From assembly GCF_002008315.2 (NCBI RefSeq), contig NZ_MVDG02000001.1:2542001-2606000 (forward strand): a DNA stretch of 64,000 nucleotides, given 5' to 3'. Source of the DNA: Arthrobacter sp. KBS0703. GTDB lineage: Bacteria; Actinomycetota; Actinomycetes; Actinomycetales; Micrococcaceae. The notes under the pieces are model-generated. The model did not search any database. It was not told where the DNA came from and was given only the letters and a program-made list of their open reading frames with translations. Position 1 is the stretch's first letter, and each line of letters begins with the position of its first letter. This document shows, piece after piece, positions 17,305 through 26,880 of this stretch. A program made the translations under genes and the position numbers.

Positions 17305-20300
17305 TCAGCCCACTGTCAGCGGCGCGTCGGAGAAGATGTTGCGGATCACGCCGTTGGCCCACTCCAGGATCTCGGCGTCCTGGAGGTCCCGTCCGCCGAT
17401 CTTCGCCGTCTTGGGCTTGGGGATGAGCACGGCGTCCAGCGCCGGCTTCGACTGAGCGCCCGGATACATGCGGTTCAGGCGCATGGTCTTGGACTCCGGA
17501 AGCTGCGCTGGCGAGAACTTGATGAAGTTGCCCTGCAGCGCGACGTCGGACAGCCCGGCCTCCCGGGCACCCACCCGGAAGCGTGCCACTGCCACGAGGT
17601 TCTGCGCGGGCAGCGGCGGCTCGCCGTACCGGTCCACGAGCTCGGCGAGCACCTCCTCGATCGCCTCGTGCGTGAGCGCCGCCGCCAGCTTGCGGTAGGC
17701 CTCCAGGCGGAGGCGTTCGCCCGGAACGTAGTCGTGCGGCAGATGCGCGTTGACCGGAAGCTCGATCTTCATGTCGGCGGCCTTTTCCTCGGCCTCGCCG
17801 CGGTAGTCCGCCACGGCCTCGCCCACAAGGCGGATGTAGAGGTCGAAGCCCACCCCCTGGATGTGGCCGGACTGCTCACCGCCGAGCAGGTTGCCGGCGC
17901 CGCGGATTTCGAGGTCCTTCATGGCCAGCTGCATGCCGGCGCCGAGCTCGTTGTGGGTGGCCACCGCCTTCAGGCGTTCGAGCGCCACCTCGCCCAGCGG
18001 TTTCTCCGAGGGGTACAGGAAATAGGCGTAGGCCCGCTCGCGTCCGCGGCCCACGCGGCCGCGGAGCTGGTGGAGCTGTGAAAGGCCGTATTTGTCCGCG
18101 CCGTCCACAATCAGCGTGTTGGCGTTGGAAATATCCAGCCCGGTTTCGATGATGGTGGTGCAGACCAGCACGTCGAAGCGCTTCTCCCAGAAGTCCACGA
18201 TGATCTGCTCCAGCCGGCTCTCCGACATCTGCCCGTGCGCCACTTCCACCCTGGCCTCCGGCACCAGCTCGCGGATCTTGGCGGCGGTCCGTTCAATCGT
18301 GGAGACGCGGTTGTGCACGAAGAAGACCTGGCCTTCGCGCATGAGCTCGCGCCGGACCGCGGCGGAGGTCTGCTTGTCCGTATAGGGCCCCACGTAGGTC
18401 AGCACCGGATGCCGTTCCTCGGGCGGCGTGGCCAGGGTGGAGGTTTCGCGGATGCCCGTCAGGGACATCTCCAGGGTGCGCGGGATGGGGGTGGCGCTCA
18501 TGGCCAGCACGTCCACGTTGGTGCGCATCTTCTTCAGCGCTTCCTTGTGCTCCACGCCGAAACGCTGTTCCTCGTCCACGATCACCAGGCCCAGGTCCTT
18601 GAAGGCGAAATCTTTAGAGAGCAGCCGGTGCGTGCCGATCACCACGTCCACGGTGCCGTTCTTGACGCCCTCCGCGGTTTCCTTCGCCTCCTTCGACCCC
18701 TGGAACCGGGACAGCGGCTTCACCTTCAGCGGGAACCCGGAGAACCGCTCGGTGAACGTCTCGTAGTGCTGCTGCGCGAGCAGGGTGGTGGGCACCAGCA
18801 CGGCCACCTGCTTGCCGTCCTGCACTGCCTTGAACGCGGCGCGGACGGCAATTTCGGTCTTGCCGTAGCCCACATCGCCGGACACGAGGCGGTCCATGGG
18901 GATCTCGCGTTCCATGTCAGCCTTGACCTCGTTGATGGTGGTGAGCTGGTCCGGCGTCTCCACGTAGGGGAACGCCTCCTCGAGCTCGCGCTGCCAAGGA
19001 GTGTCCGGGCCGAACGCATGGCCGCGGGACGCCATCCTGGCCGAATAGAGCCGGATGAGCTCGCCAGCGATTTCCTTGACCGCCTTGCGCGCCTTGGACT
19101 TGGTGCTGGCCCAGTCGGAGCCTCCCATCTTGCTGAGCACGGGAGTGTCGCCGCCCACGTAGCGGGTCACCTGGTCCAGCTGGTCGGTGGGGACGAAGAG
19201 CCTGTCGCCCGGCGCCCCGCGTTTGGAGGGCGCGTACTCCAGCACCAGGTACTCGCGGACGCCGTCGCCGCCGCCGGCGACCTTCCGCTGGATGAGTTCG
19301 ATGAACCGGCCGATGCCGTGCTGTTCGTGGACCACGTGGTCCCCTGCCAGCAGCTGCAGCGGGTCCACGGCGTTCCGCCGCTTGGACGGCATGCGGCGCA
19401 TGTCCTTCGTGGAGCCGGCCGATGTGCGTCCCAGCAGGTCGGCTTCCGTCAGCAGCCCGGTTTTCAGCCCGTCCAGGACAAAACCGCGTCCGACGGCGGC
19501 CGTGGTCACCTCGATGATCCCCGCCTGGGGTTCGTGGTCCAGGGACTCCACCCGTGCGCACGGGATGTCGGCGTCGTGGAACAGCTCAGCCAGGCGCTGA
19601 GCCGGTCCGGGCCCTTCGGTAGCCACCACGATGCGCCACTGGTCCCGCACGTGGGAACCGATGAATTCCATCATTTCGGCGACGTCGCCCTGGTACCCCC
19701 GGGGTTCGCGGGCGTGGAGGTTGAGCACGTTGATGTCCGGGGTGAGTTCCTCGTCAGTGGCCAACGAGGTGATGGACCACCAGGACACGTCATGGCCCAA
19801 GGCCGCGGAACGGGTCTCGGTCAGCGAGCGGAAGCTGGCGGAGTGCAGGGCTGCGGACGCCTGGGAACTCAGATCCAACGGCGCGGTTCCGCCGTCGGAC
19901 GCCGTGGACCACGCCGCCTCCAGGAACTCCTCATTGGTGGCCGCGAGGTCGTGCGCGCGGGTGCGGACCTTCTCCGGTTCGACCACCACCGAAATGGACC
20001 CGGCGGGGAGCTGTTCCATGAACGGAACCATGGCGTCCACAAGTACGGGGGCCAGGGATTCCATGCCTTCCACGGCGATGCCGCCGGCGATCTTCTCCAG
20101 CATGTCCGCGGCGGCGGGGAGCTGGGATTTCAGCGTCGCGGCGCGGGACATGACGGACGGCGTGATCAGGATTTCGCGGCACGGCGGGGCGTGGAGTTCG
20201 GTGGGGTGGTGCAGGCCGGGCGAGGTCAGCGAGCGCTGGTCGGCGACGGCGAACCAGCGCATCTGGTCCACCTCGTCGCCGAAGAATTCCACCCGGATGG

Positions 20301-20943
20301 GGTGGTCCTCGGTGGGCGGGAAGACGTCCAGCATGCCGCCACGGACGGCGAACTCGCCGCGGCGGGTCACCATGTCCACCCGAGCGTAGGCGGCGTCGGC
20401 GAGGCTCTTCACAACACTGCTGAAGGGGGCCTCCTGGCCAACCTTCAGGGTCACGGGCACCAGTTCCCCCAGCCCGGCCACGATCGGCTGGACCACGGCG
20501 CGAACGGGAGCCACCACCACACGCAGGGGTCCCGCCGTCGAGCTTTCCGGGTGCGCCAGCCGGCGCAGCACCGAAAGCCGGCGTCCCACGGTGTCCGAGC
20601 GCGGCGACAACCGCTCGTGCGGGAGCGTTTCCCAGCTGGGGAACTCCACCACCGAGTCGGCCGGCAGGTAGGCCCGGAGGGCCGCCGTCAGGTCCTCCGC
20701 CTCGCGGCCCGTGGCGGTGACCGCCAGGACCACGGCGGATGCGGCATCCCCGCCCTGATCCTGTGCGAGTCCGTCCGCCATTTCCGCCAGCAACACCGCG
20801 CGCAGACCCGCGGGGGCGCTGATCTGGTAGTCCTCGCTGCGGACGCCGAAGCTCCTGGCTGCCTCGGCCTGAACGCGGGCGAAGGTCTTGTCTGCGGCGA
20901 GGACGCGGCGCAGGCCGGTGAGGGACGGGCCGGTGGGGCTCAT
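17305..20943 (-). CDS. mfd: Transcription-repair coupling factor Mfd
   Basis: 1212 residues, the normal length. Mfd removes RNA polymerase stalled at DNA damage and recruits UvrA. Order: UvrB-like N-terminal part (about 1-350), RNA polymerase-interacting domain near 540-620 (GDHVVHEQHGIGRF), RecG-like translocase with Walker A GDVGYGKTEIAVRAA (about 690), DEEQRFG (about 790) and SATPIPRTLEMSL, helicase motif VI region HQLRGRVGRGRERAYAYF, and a C-terminal TRCF domain. ATG 20943 was chosen as the first Met of the conserved frame. The open frame opposite to it is a high-GC shadow. It is followed directly by the YdjM-like gene. Confidence 0.97.
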   Translation of the reverse strand: MSPTGPSLTGLRRVLAADKTFARVQAEAARSFGVRSEDYQISAPAGLRAVLLAEMADGLAQDQGGDAASAVVLAVTATGREAEDLTAALRAYLPADSVVEFPSWETLPHERLSPRSDTVGRRLSVLRRLAHPESSTAGPLRVVVAPVRAVVQPIVAGLGELVPVTLKVGQEAPFSSVVKSLADAAYARVDMVTRRGEFAVRGGMLDVFPPTEDHPIRVEFFGDEVDQMRWFAVADQRSLTSPGLHHPTELHAPPCREILITPSVMSRAATLKSQLPAAADMLEKIAGGIAVEGMESLAPVLVDAMVPFMEQLPAGSISVVVEPEKVRTRAHDLAATNEEFLEAAWSTASDGGTAPLDLSSQASAALHSASFRSLTETRSAALGHDVSWWSITSLATDEELTPDINVLNLHAREPRGYQGDVAEMMEFIGSHVRDQWRIVVATEGPGPAQRLAELFHDADIPCARVESLDHEPQAGIIEVTTAAVGRGFVLDGLKTGLLTEADLLGRTSAGSTKDMRRMPSKRRNAVDPLQLLAGDHVVHEQHGIGRFIELIQRKVAGGGDGVREYLVLEYAPSKRGAPGDRLFVPTDQLDQVTRYVGGDTPVLSKMGGSDWASTKSKARKAVKEIAGELIRLYSARMASRGHAFGPDTPWQRELEEAFPYVETPDQLTTINEVKADMEREIPMDRLVSGDVGYGKTEIAVRAAFKAVQDGKQVAVLVPTTLLAQQHYETFTERFSGFPLKVKPLSRFQGSKEAKETAEGVKNGTVDVVIGTHRLLSKDFAFKDLGLVIVDEEQRFGVEHKEALKKMRTNVDVLAMSATPIPRTLEMSLTGIRETSTLATPPEERHPVLTYVGPYTDKQTSAAVRRELMREGQVFFVHNRVSTIERTAAKIRELVPEARVEVAHGQMSESRLEQIIVDFWEKRFDVLVCTTIIETGLDISNANTLIVDGADKYGLSQLHQLRGRVGRGRERAYAYFLYPSEKPLGEVALERLKAVATHNELGAGMQLAMKDLEIRGAGNLLGGEQSGHIQGVGFDLYIRLVGEAVADYRGEAEEKAADMKIELPVNAHLPHDYVPGERLRLEAYRKLAAALTHEAIEEVLAELVDRYGEPPLPAQNLVAVARFRVGAREAGLSDVALQGNFIKFSPAQLPESKTMRLNRMYPGAQSKPALDAVLIPKPKTAKIGGRDLQDAEILEWANGVIRNIFSDAPLTVG

Positions 20944-21073
20944 GGCAAGGATCTCCTGTGGTTTTCACTTCGAACGCAGGCAACACGAAAACCCGAAATT
21001 CGCGAGAATGCCGGGTGGTCCCAGCCTACCCCCGCCGCCGCGGGGCGGCATCCGGGCCCGCCCCGAAGGGCCC

Positions 21074-21095
21074 GTTGCTAAGCTTGCTTGGCAAC
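21074..21095. promoter_or_regulatory. Imperfect palindrome in the mfd / SDR divergent region
   Basis: GTTGCTAAGC (21074-21083), TT, then GCTTGGCAAC (21086-21095): ten-base arms with one mismatch. It lies 43 bp before the NmrA-like gene and about 130 bp from mfd. The shape fits a dimeric repressor site; the factor is unknown. Confidence 0.35.
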
Positions 21096-21137
21096 TGGGC
21101 CTGGACCCAGCACCGCAGCCATCCTAAGGAGACTCCC

Positions 21138-22670
21138 ATGAGCGACCACCCCGGAAATGACCGCAGGACTGTGCTGGTCACGGGCGCCACCGGCTACATC
21201 GGCGGGCGGCTGGTCCCGCGGCTGCTCGAGGCCGGGCATCGCGTGAAGGTGCTGGTCCGGTCCCCGGAGAAAATCGCCGGTGTGCCCTGGTTCGGCGACG
21301 TTGAGGTGGTGCGCAGCAGCCTCGACGACACCGCTGCCCTGCAGGATGCCCTGAAGGGCGTCGACGTCCTGTACTACCTGGTCCACTCCATGGCTGCGGG
21401 GTCCGGCTTCGAGGCCAAGGAAAAATCCATGGCGGAACTCGTGGCGAACGCCGCGGCCGCGGCCGACGTGCACCGGATCGTCTACCTCGGCGGCCTGCAC
21501 CCCCGCAACACCGAACTGTCGACGCACATGCGCTCCCGCGAAGCCGTGGGCAAGGTCTTCCTGTCCGGCCCCGTGGACGCCGTGGTGTTCCAGGCCGGCG
21601 TGGTGATCGGCTCCGGCTCGGCCTCGTTCGAAATGATCAGGCACCTCGCCGAAACACTGCCCCTCATGCCGGCCCCCAGCTGGGTGCGGAACCGGGTCGA
21701 GGCCATCGCCGTCCGGGACGTGCTGCATTACCTGGTGGGCGCCGCATCACTGCAGGAACGCCTCAACCGGACCTTCGACATCGGTTCCCGGGACGTCCTG
21801 AGCTACGCCGGAATGATGCAGGAGTACGGCGCCGAGGCCGGCCTGCCGCGGCGCGTGGTCCTGGCGCTGCCTATCCCGGCGCCCAGGCTCGCGGGCCTTT
21901 GGGTGGCACTCGTGACCCCGATTCCGCTGTCCATGTCCGTGCCGCTGGTGCAGTCCCTGCAGCACGACGCCGTCTCCGCCGAACATGACATCGACGACTA
22001 CATCAAACAGCCCGACGGCGGCCTGACCGGCTACCGCACGGCCGTCGCCTTGGCGCTGGGCAAGGAACGCGACGGGCAGGTGGAAACCACGTGGGCCAAC
22101 GCCGGCGCCGACGCCGATCCGCTGCCCAGCGACCCGCAGTGGGCAGGGCACAAGGTCTACGTGGATGAGCGGACCTTCCACGGCGACGTGGACCCCGCGC
22201 AGGTGTGGACCATCATTGAGGGCATCGGCGGCAAGAACGGCTGGTATTCCCTGCCGCTCGCATGGAGTGTCCGCGGCTGGCTGGACAAGCTCTCAGGAGG
22301 CGCCGGCCTGACCAGGGGACGGCGGCACCCGCACCACCTTGTTGCCGGCGAAGTGGTGGACTGGTGGCGCGTGGAGCGGATCGAACGCGGCAGGCTGCTC
22401 CGCCTGCGGGCCGAGATGCGCGCGCCGGGACGCGCCTGGCTTGAGCTGTCCGTGGAGCCCGACGGGGCCGGCAGCCGCTACCGCCAGCGGGCCATCTTCT
22501 TCCCCAAAGGGCTCAGCGGCCGGCTCTACTGGCTGGCCGTCCTACCGTTCCACAGCCTGATCTTTCCGGCCATGTCACGCAACATCACCGCCGCGGCGCG
22601 GAAGATCGCCGGCGCTGAAAAGTCCGGGAACAGGAAGCCCGGTGACAAGGAGACGCAGGCAACCCCGTAG
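21138..22670 (+). CDS. NmrA-like SDR protein with C-terminal DUF2867 domain
   Basis: 510 residues. The N-terminal 300 residues are an atypical short-chain dehydrogenase/NmrA-like fold with the NAD(P) motif VLVTGATGYIGGRLVPRL (from about residue 14) and the catalytic-region phrase YYLVHSMAAGSGFEAKEKS. From about residue 330 a DUF2867 domain follows (VYVDERTFHGDVDPAQVWTI, WSVRGWLDKLSGGAGL, ending FHSLIFPAMSRNITAAA). This pairing is common in actinobacteria; the substrate is not established. ATG 21138 has an AAGGAGA site 6 bases upstream. The DUF2505 gene follows 47 bp later in the same direction. Confidence 0.85.
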   Translation: MSDHPGNDRRTVLVTGATGYIGGRLVPRLLEAGHRVKVLVRSPEKIAGVPWFGDVEVVRSSLDDTAALQDALKGVDVLYYLVHSMAAGSGFEAKEKSMAELVANAAAAADVHRIVYLGGLHPRNTELSTHMRSREAVGKVFLSGPVDAVVFQAGVVIGSGSASFEMIRHLAETLPLMPAPSWVRNRVEAIAVRDVLHYLVGAASLQERLNRTFDIGSRDVLSYAGMMQEYGAEAGLPRRVVLALPIPAPRLAGLWVALVTPIPLSMSVPLVQSLQHDAVSAEHDIDDYIKQPDGGLTGYRTAVALALGKERDGQVETTWANAGADADPLPSDPQWAGHKVYVDERTFHGDVDPAQVWTIIEGIGGKNGWYSLPLAWSVRGWLDKLSGGAGLTRGRRHPHHLVAGEVVDWWRVERIERGRLLRLRAEMRAPGRAWLELSVEPDGAGSRYRQRAIFFPKGLSGRLYWLAVLPFHSLIFPAMSRNITAAARKIAGAEKSGNRKPGDKETQATP

Positions 22671-22717
22671 GATGTTGGGAGCAAAAAGCGTTCTGACCCC
22701 ACAACAATGGAGGATCC

Positions 22718-23215
22718 ATGGCACTGAGTGCATCCACTACCCTTCCCCACGGCGTCGACAAGGTCGCTGAGGTGTTCGCCAACGAGGACTTCCAGCGCCA
22801 CACCAGCGAATTCGTGGGCGGCAGCCTCGAGTCCTTCACCGTGGACGGTGACGTTGCCGGAGCCTTCAGCACCACCTCGGTCCGCACCCTCCCCACCACC
22901 CGCCTGCCGGAAATCGCCCGCAAGTTCGTGGGTGAAACCCTCAAGGTGACGCAGGTGGAGAAGTGGGCCGCTCCGGCCGCCGACGGCTCCCGCCAGAGCA
23001 GCATCTCCCTCAAGATCGCGGGGGCACCGATCGACGTCACTGCCGTCCAGCGGCTCGTGGCCGACGGCGGCAGCACCCGCGTGGAGCTTGAGGGCACCGT
23101 CACCTCCTCCGTCCCGTTCCTGGGCGGGAAGATTGCCGAAGCAGCCGAGCCCATGGTGGGCAAGGCGCTGAACATCCAGTCGCAGCAGGCCCAGGCCTGG
23201 CTCGAAAGCCACTAA
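22718..23215 (+). CDS. DUF2505 domain-containing protein
   Basis: 165 residues matching the actinobacterial DUF2505 family, probably a START/SRPBCC-like ligand-binding fold (LPHGVDKVAEVFANEDFQRH at the start; RVELEGTVTSSVPFLGGKIA in the C-terminal half). No catalytic residues are evident and no signal peptide is present. ATG 22718 follows AATGGAGGAT. Four bases separate its stop from the next small gene, so they are probably one operon. Confidence 0.85.
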   Translation: MALSASTTLPHGVDKVAEVFANEDFQRHTSEFVGGSLESFTVDGDVAGAFSTTSVRTLPTTRLPEIARKFVGETLKVTQVEKWAAPAADGSRQSSISLKIAGAPIDVTAVQRLVADGGSTRVELEGTVTSSVPFLGGKIAEAAEPMVGKALNIQSQQAQAWLESH

Positions 23216-23219
23216 GGCC

Positions 23220-23441
23220 ATGGACGTCCCCGCCGTGCTGGCCTGGATCCTGATCATCTCCGGCTTCTGGTCGCTCGTTGTGTGGCCCCAGTTCCTGCGC
23301 CGGGTGATGAAGGACCCGCGGGCGCGGGACACCGCCGGCAAGGCCACGAAGTTCCTCACGGTCCACGTGGTCCTCGTGGCGGTATCCATGGTTCTGGGTG
23401 CCGCCACGGCCGGAATCGGTATCGCGGCGCTGCTCGGCTGA
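23220..23441 (+). CDS. SCO4848-family small membrane protein
   Basis: 73 residues with two membrane segments (about 5-22 and 47-70) joined by a basic loop RRVMKDPRARDTAGKATKF. The sequence matches the SCO4848 family of Streptomyces, a conserved actinobacterial protein of unknown role. The start codon comes 4 bp after the DUF2505 stop. Confidence 0.85.
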   Translation: MDVPAVLAWILIISGFWSLVVWPQFLRRVMKDPRARDTAGKATKFLTVHVVLVAVSMVLGAATAGIGIAALLG

Positions 23442-23585
23442 GCGGCGCCGCCGGGGACTGGTCCCGAGCCGGCCGTGGCGGGTTCTGCTGTCGCGCTCAG
23501 GCACCCTCGGCTAAGCTGGCAGAAAAGGTGCGCCGGGAAGTCTGGTCGGCAATACGTTTGCCGACCCCCTGAGCAAGGAGCCCCA

Positions 23586-24932
23586 GTGGCCAGACCGCCC
23601 CTTCCTTCCCGCGCACGCCCGGTGTTTAGCCGCTCCACCTACAAGGAATACCTCCGGATAGCAGCCATCCTCCGGCTGGAGACCGTAAGCGGCGCTCTGC
23701 TCCTCGTTGCCACGGCCGCCGCCCTGATCTGGGCCAATTCCCCTGCGGCGGGCGCCTACTTCGGCCTGCGGGACCTGGAACTGGGCTTCGATCCCTGGCA
23801 CCTCCGGCTGAGCGTGGGCCACTGGGCCTCGGACGGCCTGCTCGCGATCTTCTTCTTCATTGCCGGTCTGGAACTCAAGCGCGAGTTTGTTTCCGGCGAA
23901 CTCCGCAGGCCGTCCCGGGCGATCGTTCCGGTGACCGCGGCAGCGGGCGGGGTGGCCGTGCCGGCCCTCATTTACGCCGCCGTCACCTGGAGCCAGGGTG
24001 CCGAAACCCTCAGGGGCTGGGCGATCCCCACGGCCACTGACATCGCGTTCGCGTTGGCCGTGCTGGCCGTCATCAATACCCACCTCCCCTCTGCGCTCAG
24101 GACCTTCCTGCTGACCCTGGCCGTGGTGGATGACCTGATCGCCATCGGGATCATCGCGTTCTTCTACTCCTCGGGCCTCGAGCCGGTTTTCCTGCTGGCC
24201 GCCTTGGTCCCGCTGGCGCTCTTTGCCCTGCTGGTGCAGAAACGCATCAGCCACTGGTACCTGCTGGTGCCGCTGGCCGGAGCCACCTGGGCCCTGGTGC
24301 ATGCCTCCGGGATCCACGCCACCGTGGCCGGTGTCCTGCTCGGGTTCACCGTCCCGGTTCTCGTGTCACGCCGGGACCGCCACGCGGTGCGGGCCGCGGG
24401 CGGAGGCCATGGCGCCGGCCACGCAGCGGGAATGGCCGAACGCCTGGAACACGTGCTGCGGCCGGTCTCCGCCGGACTCGCGGTGCCCGTCTTCGCCTTC
24501 TTCTCCGCCGGCGTCGCGATCGGCGGTGCCGCCGGGATCGCCTCCGCCCTGGCCGACCCCGTGGCGTTGGGAATCGTGGCTGCCCTGGTCGCGGGCAAGG
24601 CCATCGGCGTCTTCGGTGCCACCTACGCCGTCACCAGGACCACCCGGGCAAAGCTCGACGACGGGCTGAAGTGGATCGACGTTGCCGGCCTGTCGCTGCT
24701 CGCGGGGGTGGGCTTCACGGTGTCCCTGCTGATCGCGGAACTTAGCTTCGGGCCCGGCTCGGTGCACGATGATCACGCGAAGGTGGCCATCCTGGCCGGC
24801 TCGCTGACGGCGTCGGCGATTGCCGCCGTCGTGCTTAAGGCCCGAAACCGGCACTACCGCCGGGTGGAGCTTGAGGAAAAGCGGGACGACGACGGCGACG
24901 GCGTGCCGGATGTTTTCGAGCGGACCGGCTGA
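23586..24932 (+). CDS. nhaA: Na+/H+ antiporter NhaA
   Basis: 448 residues. Exports Na+ in exchange for protons across the membrane. Diagnostic segments are [20 protein letters not shown] (first helix), [33 protein letters not shown] and the paired aspartates [15 protein letters not shown] that carry ions in E. coli NhaA, plus [15 protein letters not shown] near the end. The C-terminus carries an extra acidic tail with [12 protein letters not shown], an EF-hand-like calcium-loop sequence that E. coli NhaA lacks. GTG 23586 is preceded by AAGGAG; a longer frame to 23475 has no comparable site. Confidence 0.93.
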   Translation: MARPPLPSRARPVFSRSTYKEYLRIAAILRLETVSGALLLVATAAALIWANSPAAGAYFGLRDLELGFDPWHLRLSVGHWASDGLLAIFFFIAGLELKREFVSGELRRPSRAIVPVTAAAGGVAVPALIYAAVTWSQGAETLRGWAIPTATDIAFALAVLAVINTHLPSALRTFLLTLAVVDDLIAIGIIAFFYSSGLEPVFLLAALVPLALFALLVQKRISHWYLLVPLAGATWALVHASGIHATVAGVLLGFTVPVLVSRRDRHAVRAAGGGHGAGHAAGMAERLEHVLRPVSAGLAVPVFAFFSAGVAIGGAAGIASALADPVALGIVAALVAGKAIGVFGATYAVTRTTRAKLDDGLKWIDVAGLSLLAGVGFTVSLLIAELSFGPGSVHDDHAKVAILAGSLTASAIAAVVLKARNRHYRRVELEEKRDDDGDGVPDVFERTG

Positions 24933-24955
24933 CAGCCCAACGGCTGAACTGCGGG

Positions 24956-25405
24956 CTACGCGGCCTGGTTCAGGGCGTCCTCCGCGGCAACCCAGGAGAT
25001 CATGGCGCACTTCACCCGCGCTGCATAGCGGGCGACGCCCTCAAAGGCGGCGGCGTCGCCGAGTACTTCGGGATCCGCATGGACTTTCCCGCGCGAGCGC
25101 AGGACCTCGCGGAAGTTGCCGATCACCGAGCGCAGTTCCTCCACGGACATGCCTTCGGCCATCTCGCTCAGCACGGACGCGGACGCCATGGAAATCGAGC
25201 AGCCGGCGCCGTCCCAGGCCAGCTGGGCAACGGTTCCGTGATCCACGGCAACACGCAGGGTGACCTCGTCGCCGCATACGGGGTTCAGCTGGTGCGACTG
25301 GCCGGTGGACGCGCCTTCGGGAGCCGGCGTGTCCGACAGGCCGCTGCCATGCCTGGCCTTGGAATGGTCCAGGATGATCTGCTGGTAAAGCTGGTCGAGG
25401 CTCAT
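24956..25405 (-). CDS. sufU: SufU iron-sulfur cluster assembly protein
   Basis: 149 residues. SufU accepts sulfur from SufS and is the zinc-dependent sulfurtransferase of Gram-positive SUF systems. It has the three conserved cysteines in NPVCGDE, GAGCSIS and VKCAMISW, plus the opening LDQLYQQIILDHSKARHGSG. ATG 25405 was chosen over the frame reaching 25474 because the latter would overlap sufS. The gene follows sufS by 31 bp in the same direction. The other suf genes (sufB, sufC, sufD) are not in this window. Confidence 0.92.
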   Translation of the reverse strand: MSLDQLYQQIILDHSKARHGSGLSDTPAPEGASTGQSHQLNPVCGDEVTLRVAVDHGTVAQLAWDGAGCSISMASASVLSEMAEGMSVEELRSVIGNFREVLRSRGKVHADPEVLGDAAAFEGVARYAARVKCAMISWVAAEDALNQAA

Positions 25406-25436
25406 GCTCAGGTACCTGTCTTCGTGTAGCCGGGCA

Positions 25437-26762
25437 CTAGACCCGGAAGTAGGCGCGGACCCCGGACACTGCATCCAGGAATTCGTCGACGTCGTCGGTG
25501 GTGTTGTACAAGTAGGCGCTGGCCCGTGTGGTGGCCGTCAGGCCCAGGCGCCGGTGCAGCGGCTGGGCGCAGTGGTGGCCCACGCGGACGGCGATTCCGC
25601 GTGCGTCCAGGAACTGGCCGACGTCGTGGGCGTGGACACCGGCGACGTCGAACGCCGCCAGGCCGATGCGGTCCTGGCCGGACGCCGGGCCGAGCACGCG
25701 GACACCGTCGATGCGTTCGAGGCCGGCCACCATGCGCTGGCCCAGTTCGGACTCCCAGTGGTGCACGCGGTCGATCCCGGTCTCCGTCAGGTAATTGACC
25801 GCTGCGGCGAGGGCCACGGCCTGGGAGATTTTCTGCGTCCCGGCCTCGAACCGCTGCGGCGAGGGAAGGTATTCGGCCCGTTCCATGGTCACGGTGGTGA
25901 TCATGGAGCCTCCGGTCTGATAGGGAGGCAGCACGTCCAGGAGCTCCTGCTTGCCGTACAGCACGCCGATGCCGGTGGGGCCGAGCATCTTATGGCCCGA
26001 AAATACGGCAAAGTCGACGTCCAGCTCCTTGACGTCAAGGGACAGATGCGGTGCCGACTGGCACGCATCCAGCACCGCCAGCGCACCGGCGCGCCGGGCC
26101 AAGGCCACGAGTTCACTGACCGGATTGATCGTGCCGAGCACGTTGGACGCGTGGGTGAAGGCCAGCAGCCTGGTGCGCTCCCCGACGATTTCCGCGGCCT
26201 GGTCCAGGCGCAGCGATCCTGAGTCGTCGATCGGGATGTGCCGCAGCGTGGCCCCGGTCCGGTAAGCCAGTTCCTGCCAGGGAATCAGGTTGGCGTGGTG
26301 CTCCATTTCGGTGACCACGATCTCGTCGCCCGGGCCAAGGGCCAGTTCCCGCAGCCGCGCATCGCCGCGCCCCTGCGCCGCCCACAGGCTGGCGTTGGAG
26401 AGCGCATAGCTGATGAGGTTCAGGCCCTCGGTGGCGTTGGACGTCCAGACGATTTCCTCAAACTGCGCCCCGACGAAGTCGGCAACAGTCTGCCGGGCGT
26501 CTTCGAACACCTCCGTGGCCTCAACGGCGAGGTGGTGCGCGCCGCGGTGCACGGCGGCATTCCGCTGCTCGTAGAACTCCTGTTCGGCCTCGATGACGCT
26601 CAGGGGATTCTGTGACGTGGCACCGGAGTCCAGGTAGATCAGCGGACGGCCATTGACCAGCTGGTCCAGTACGGGAAAGTCGTTCCGGATCCGCAAGACC
26701 TCAGCGTTGTCCATGGCGGGGAGGGCACGCGAGAGCGTGGGTGGCGTTGATACGACGGCCAA
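25437..26762 (-). CDS. sufS: SufS cysteine desulfurase
   Basis: Pyridoxal-phosphate enzyme taking sulfur from cysteine for Fe-S cluster assembly with SufU. Motifs: TSNATEGLNLISYAL, EMEHHANLIPWQELA, the lysine of FSGHKMLGPTGIGVLYG that binds the cofactor, and the catalytic cysteine in RVGHHCAQPLHRRLG. The ATG at 26714 (MDNAEVLRIRNDFPVLDQL) has no ribosome-binding site. A TTG at 26762 is preceded by AAGGAG at ideal spacing and gives 441 residues, so it is used here; the ATG would give 425. The leader holds TTGAG-n6-CTCAA (26782-26797), a possible operator. Confidence 0.92.
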   Translation of the reverse strand: MAVVSTPPTLSRALPAMDNAEVLRIRNDFPVLDQLVNGRPLIYLDSGATSQNPLSVIEAEQEFYEQRNAAVHRGAHHLAVEATEVFEDARQTVADFVGAQFEEIVWTSNATEGLNLISYALSNASLWAAQGRGDARLRELALGPGDEIVVTEMEHHANLIPWQELAYRTGATLRHIPIDDSGSLRLDQAAEIVGERTRLLAFTHASNVLGTINPVSELVALARRAGALAVLDACQSAPHLSLDVKELDVDFAVFSGHKMLGPTGIGVLYGKQELLDVLPPYQTGGSMITTVTMERAEYLPSPQRFEAGTQKISQAVALAAAVNYLTETGIDRVHHWESELGQRMVAGLERIDGVRVLGPASGQDRIGLAAFDVAGVHAHDVGQFLDARGIAVRVGHHCAQPLHRRLGLTATTRASAYLYNTTDDVDEFLDAVSGVRAYFRV

Positions 26763-26817
26763 TGGGACTCCTTGGGGTGCCTTGAGGTATGTCTCAATTG
26801 TCCCACAGCACAGTAAA

Positions 26818-26844
26818 GGCGGCCCTTCCCCGGGAAAGGCCGCC
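26818..26844 (-). terminator. Hairpin likely ending the LuxR-pair transcript
   Basis: 13-base arms, GGCGGCCCTTCCC and GGGAAAGGCCGCC, pair with one mismatch. On the minus strand the stem is followed by TTTACTG, fitting an intrinsic terminator for the regulators read toward it, placed before the sufS promoter. Confidence 0.5.
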
Positions 26845-26880
26845 CTGACTGTGCCGGTATCCTCCGGCACGCCTATCAGT

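Noticed and set aside
18235..21081. 948-codon open frame antisense to mfd
   Set aside because: High-GC shadow frame: no family resemblance, no ribosome-binding site, and the mfd protein on the other strand is complete and conserved.
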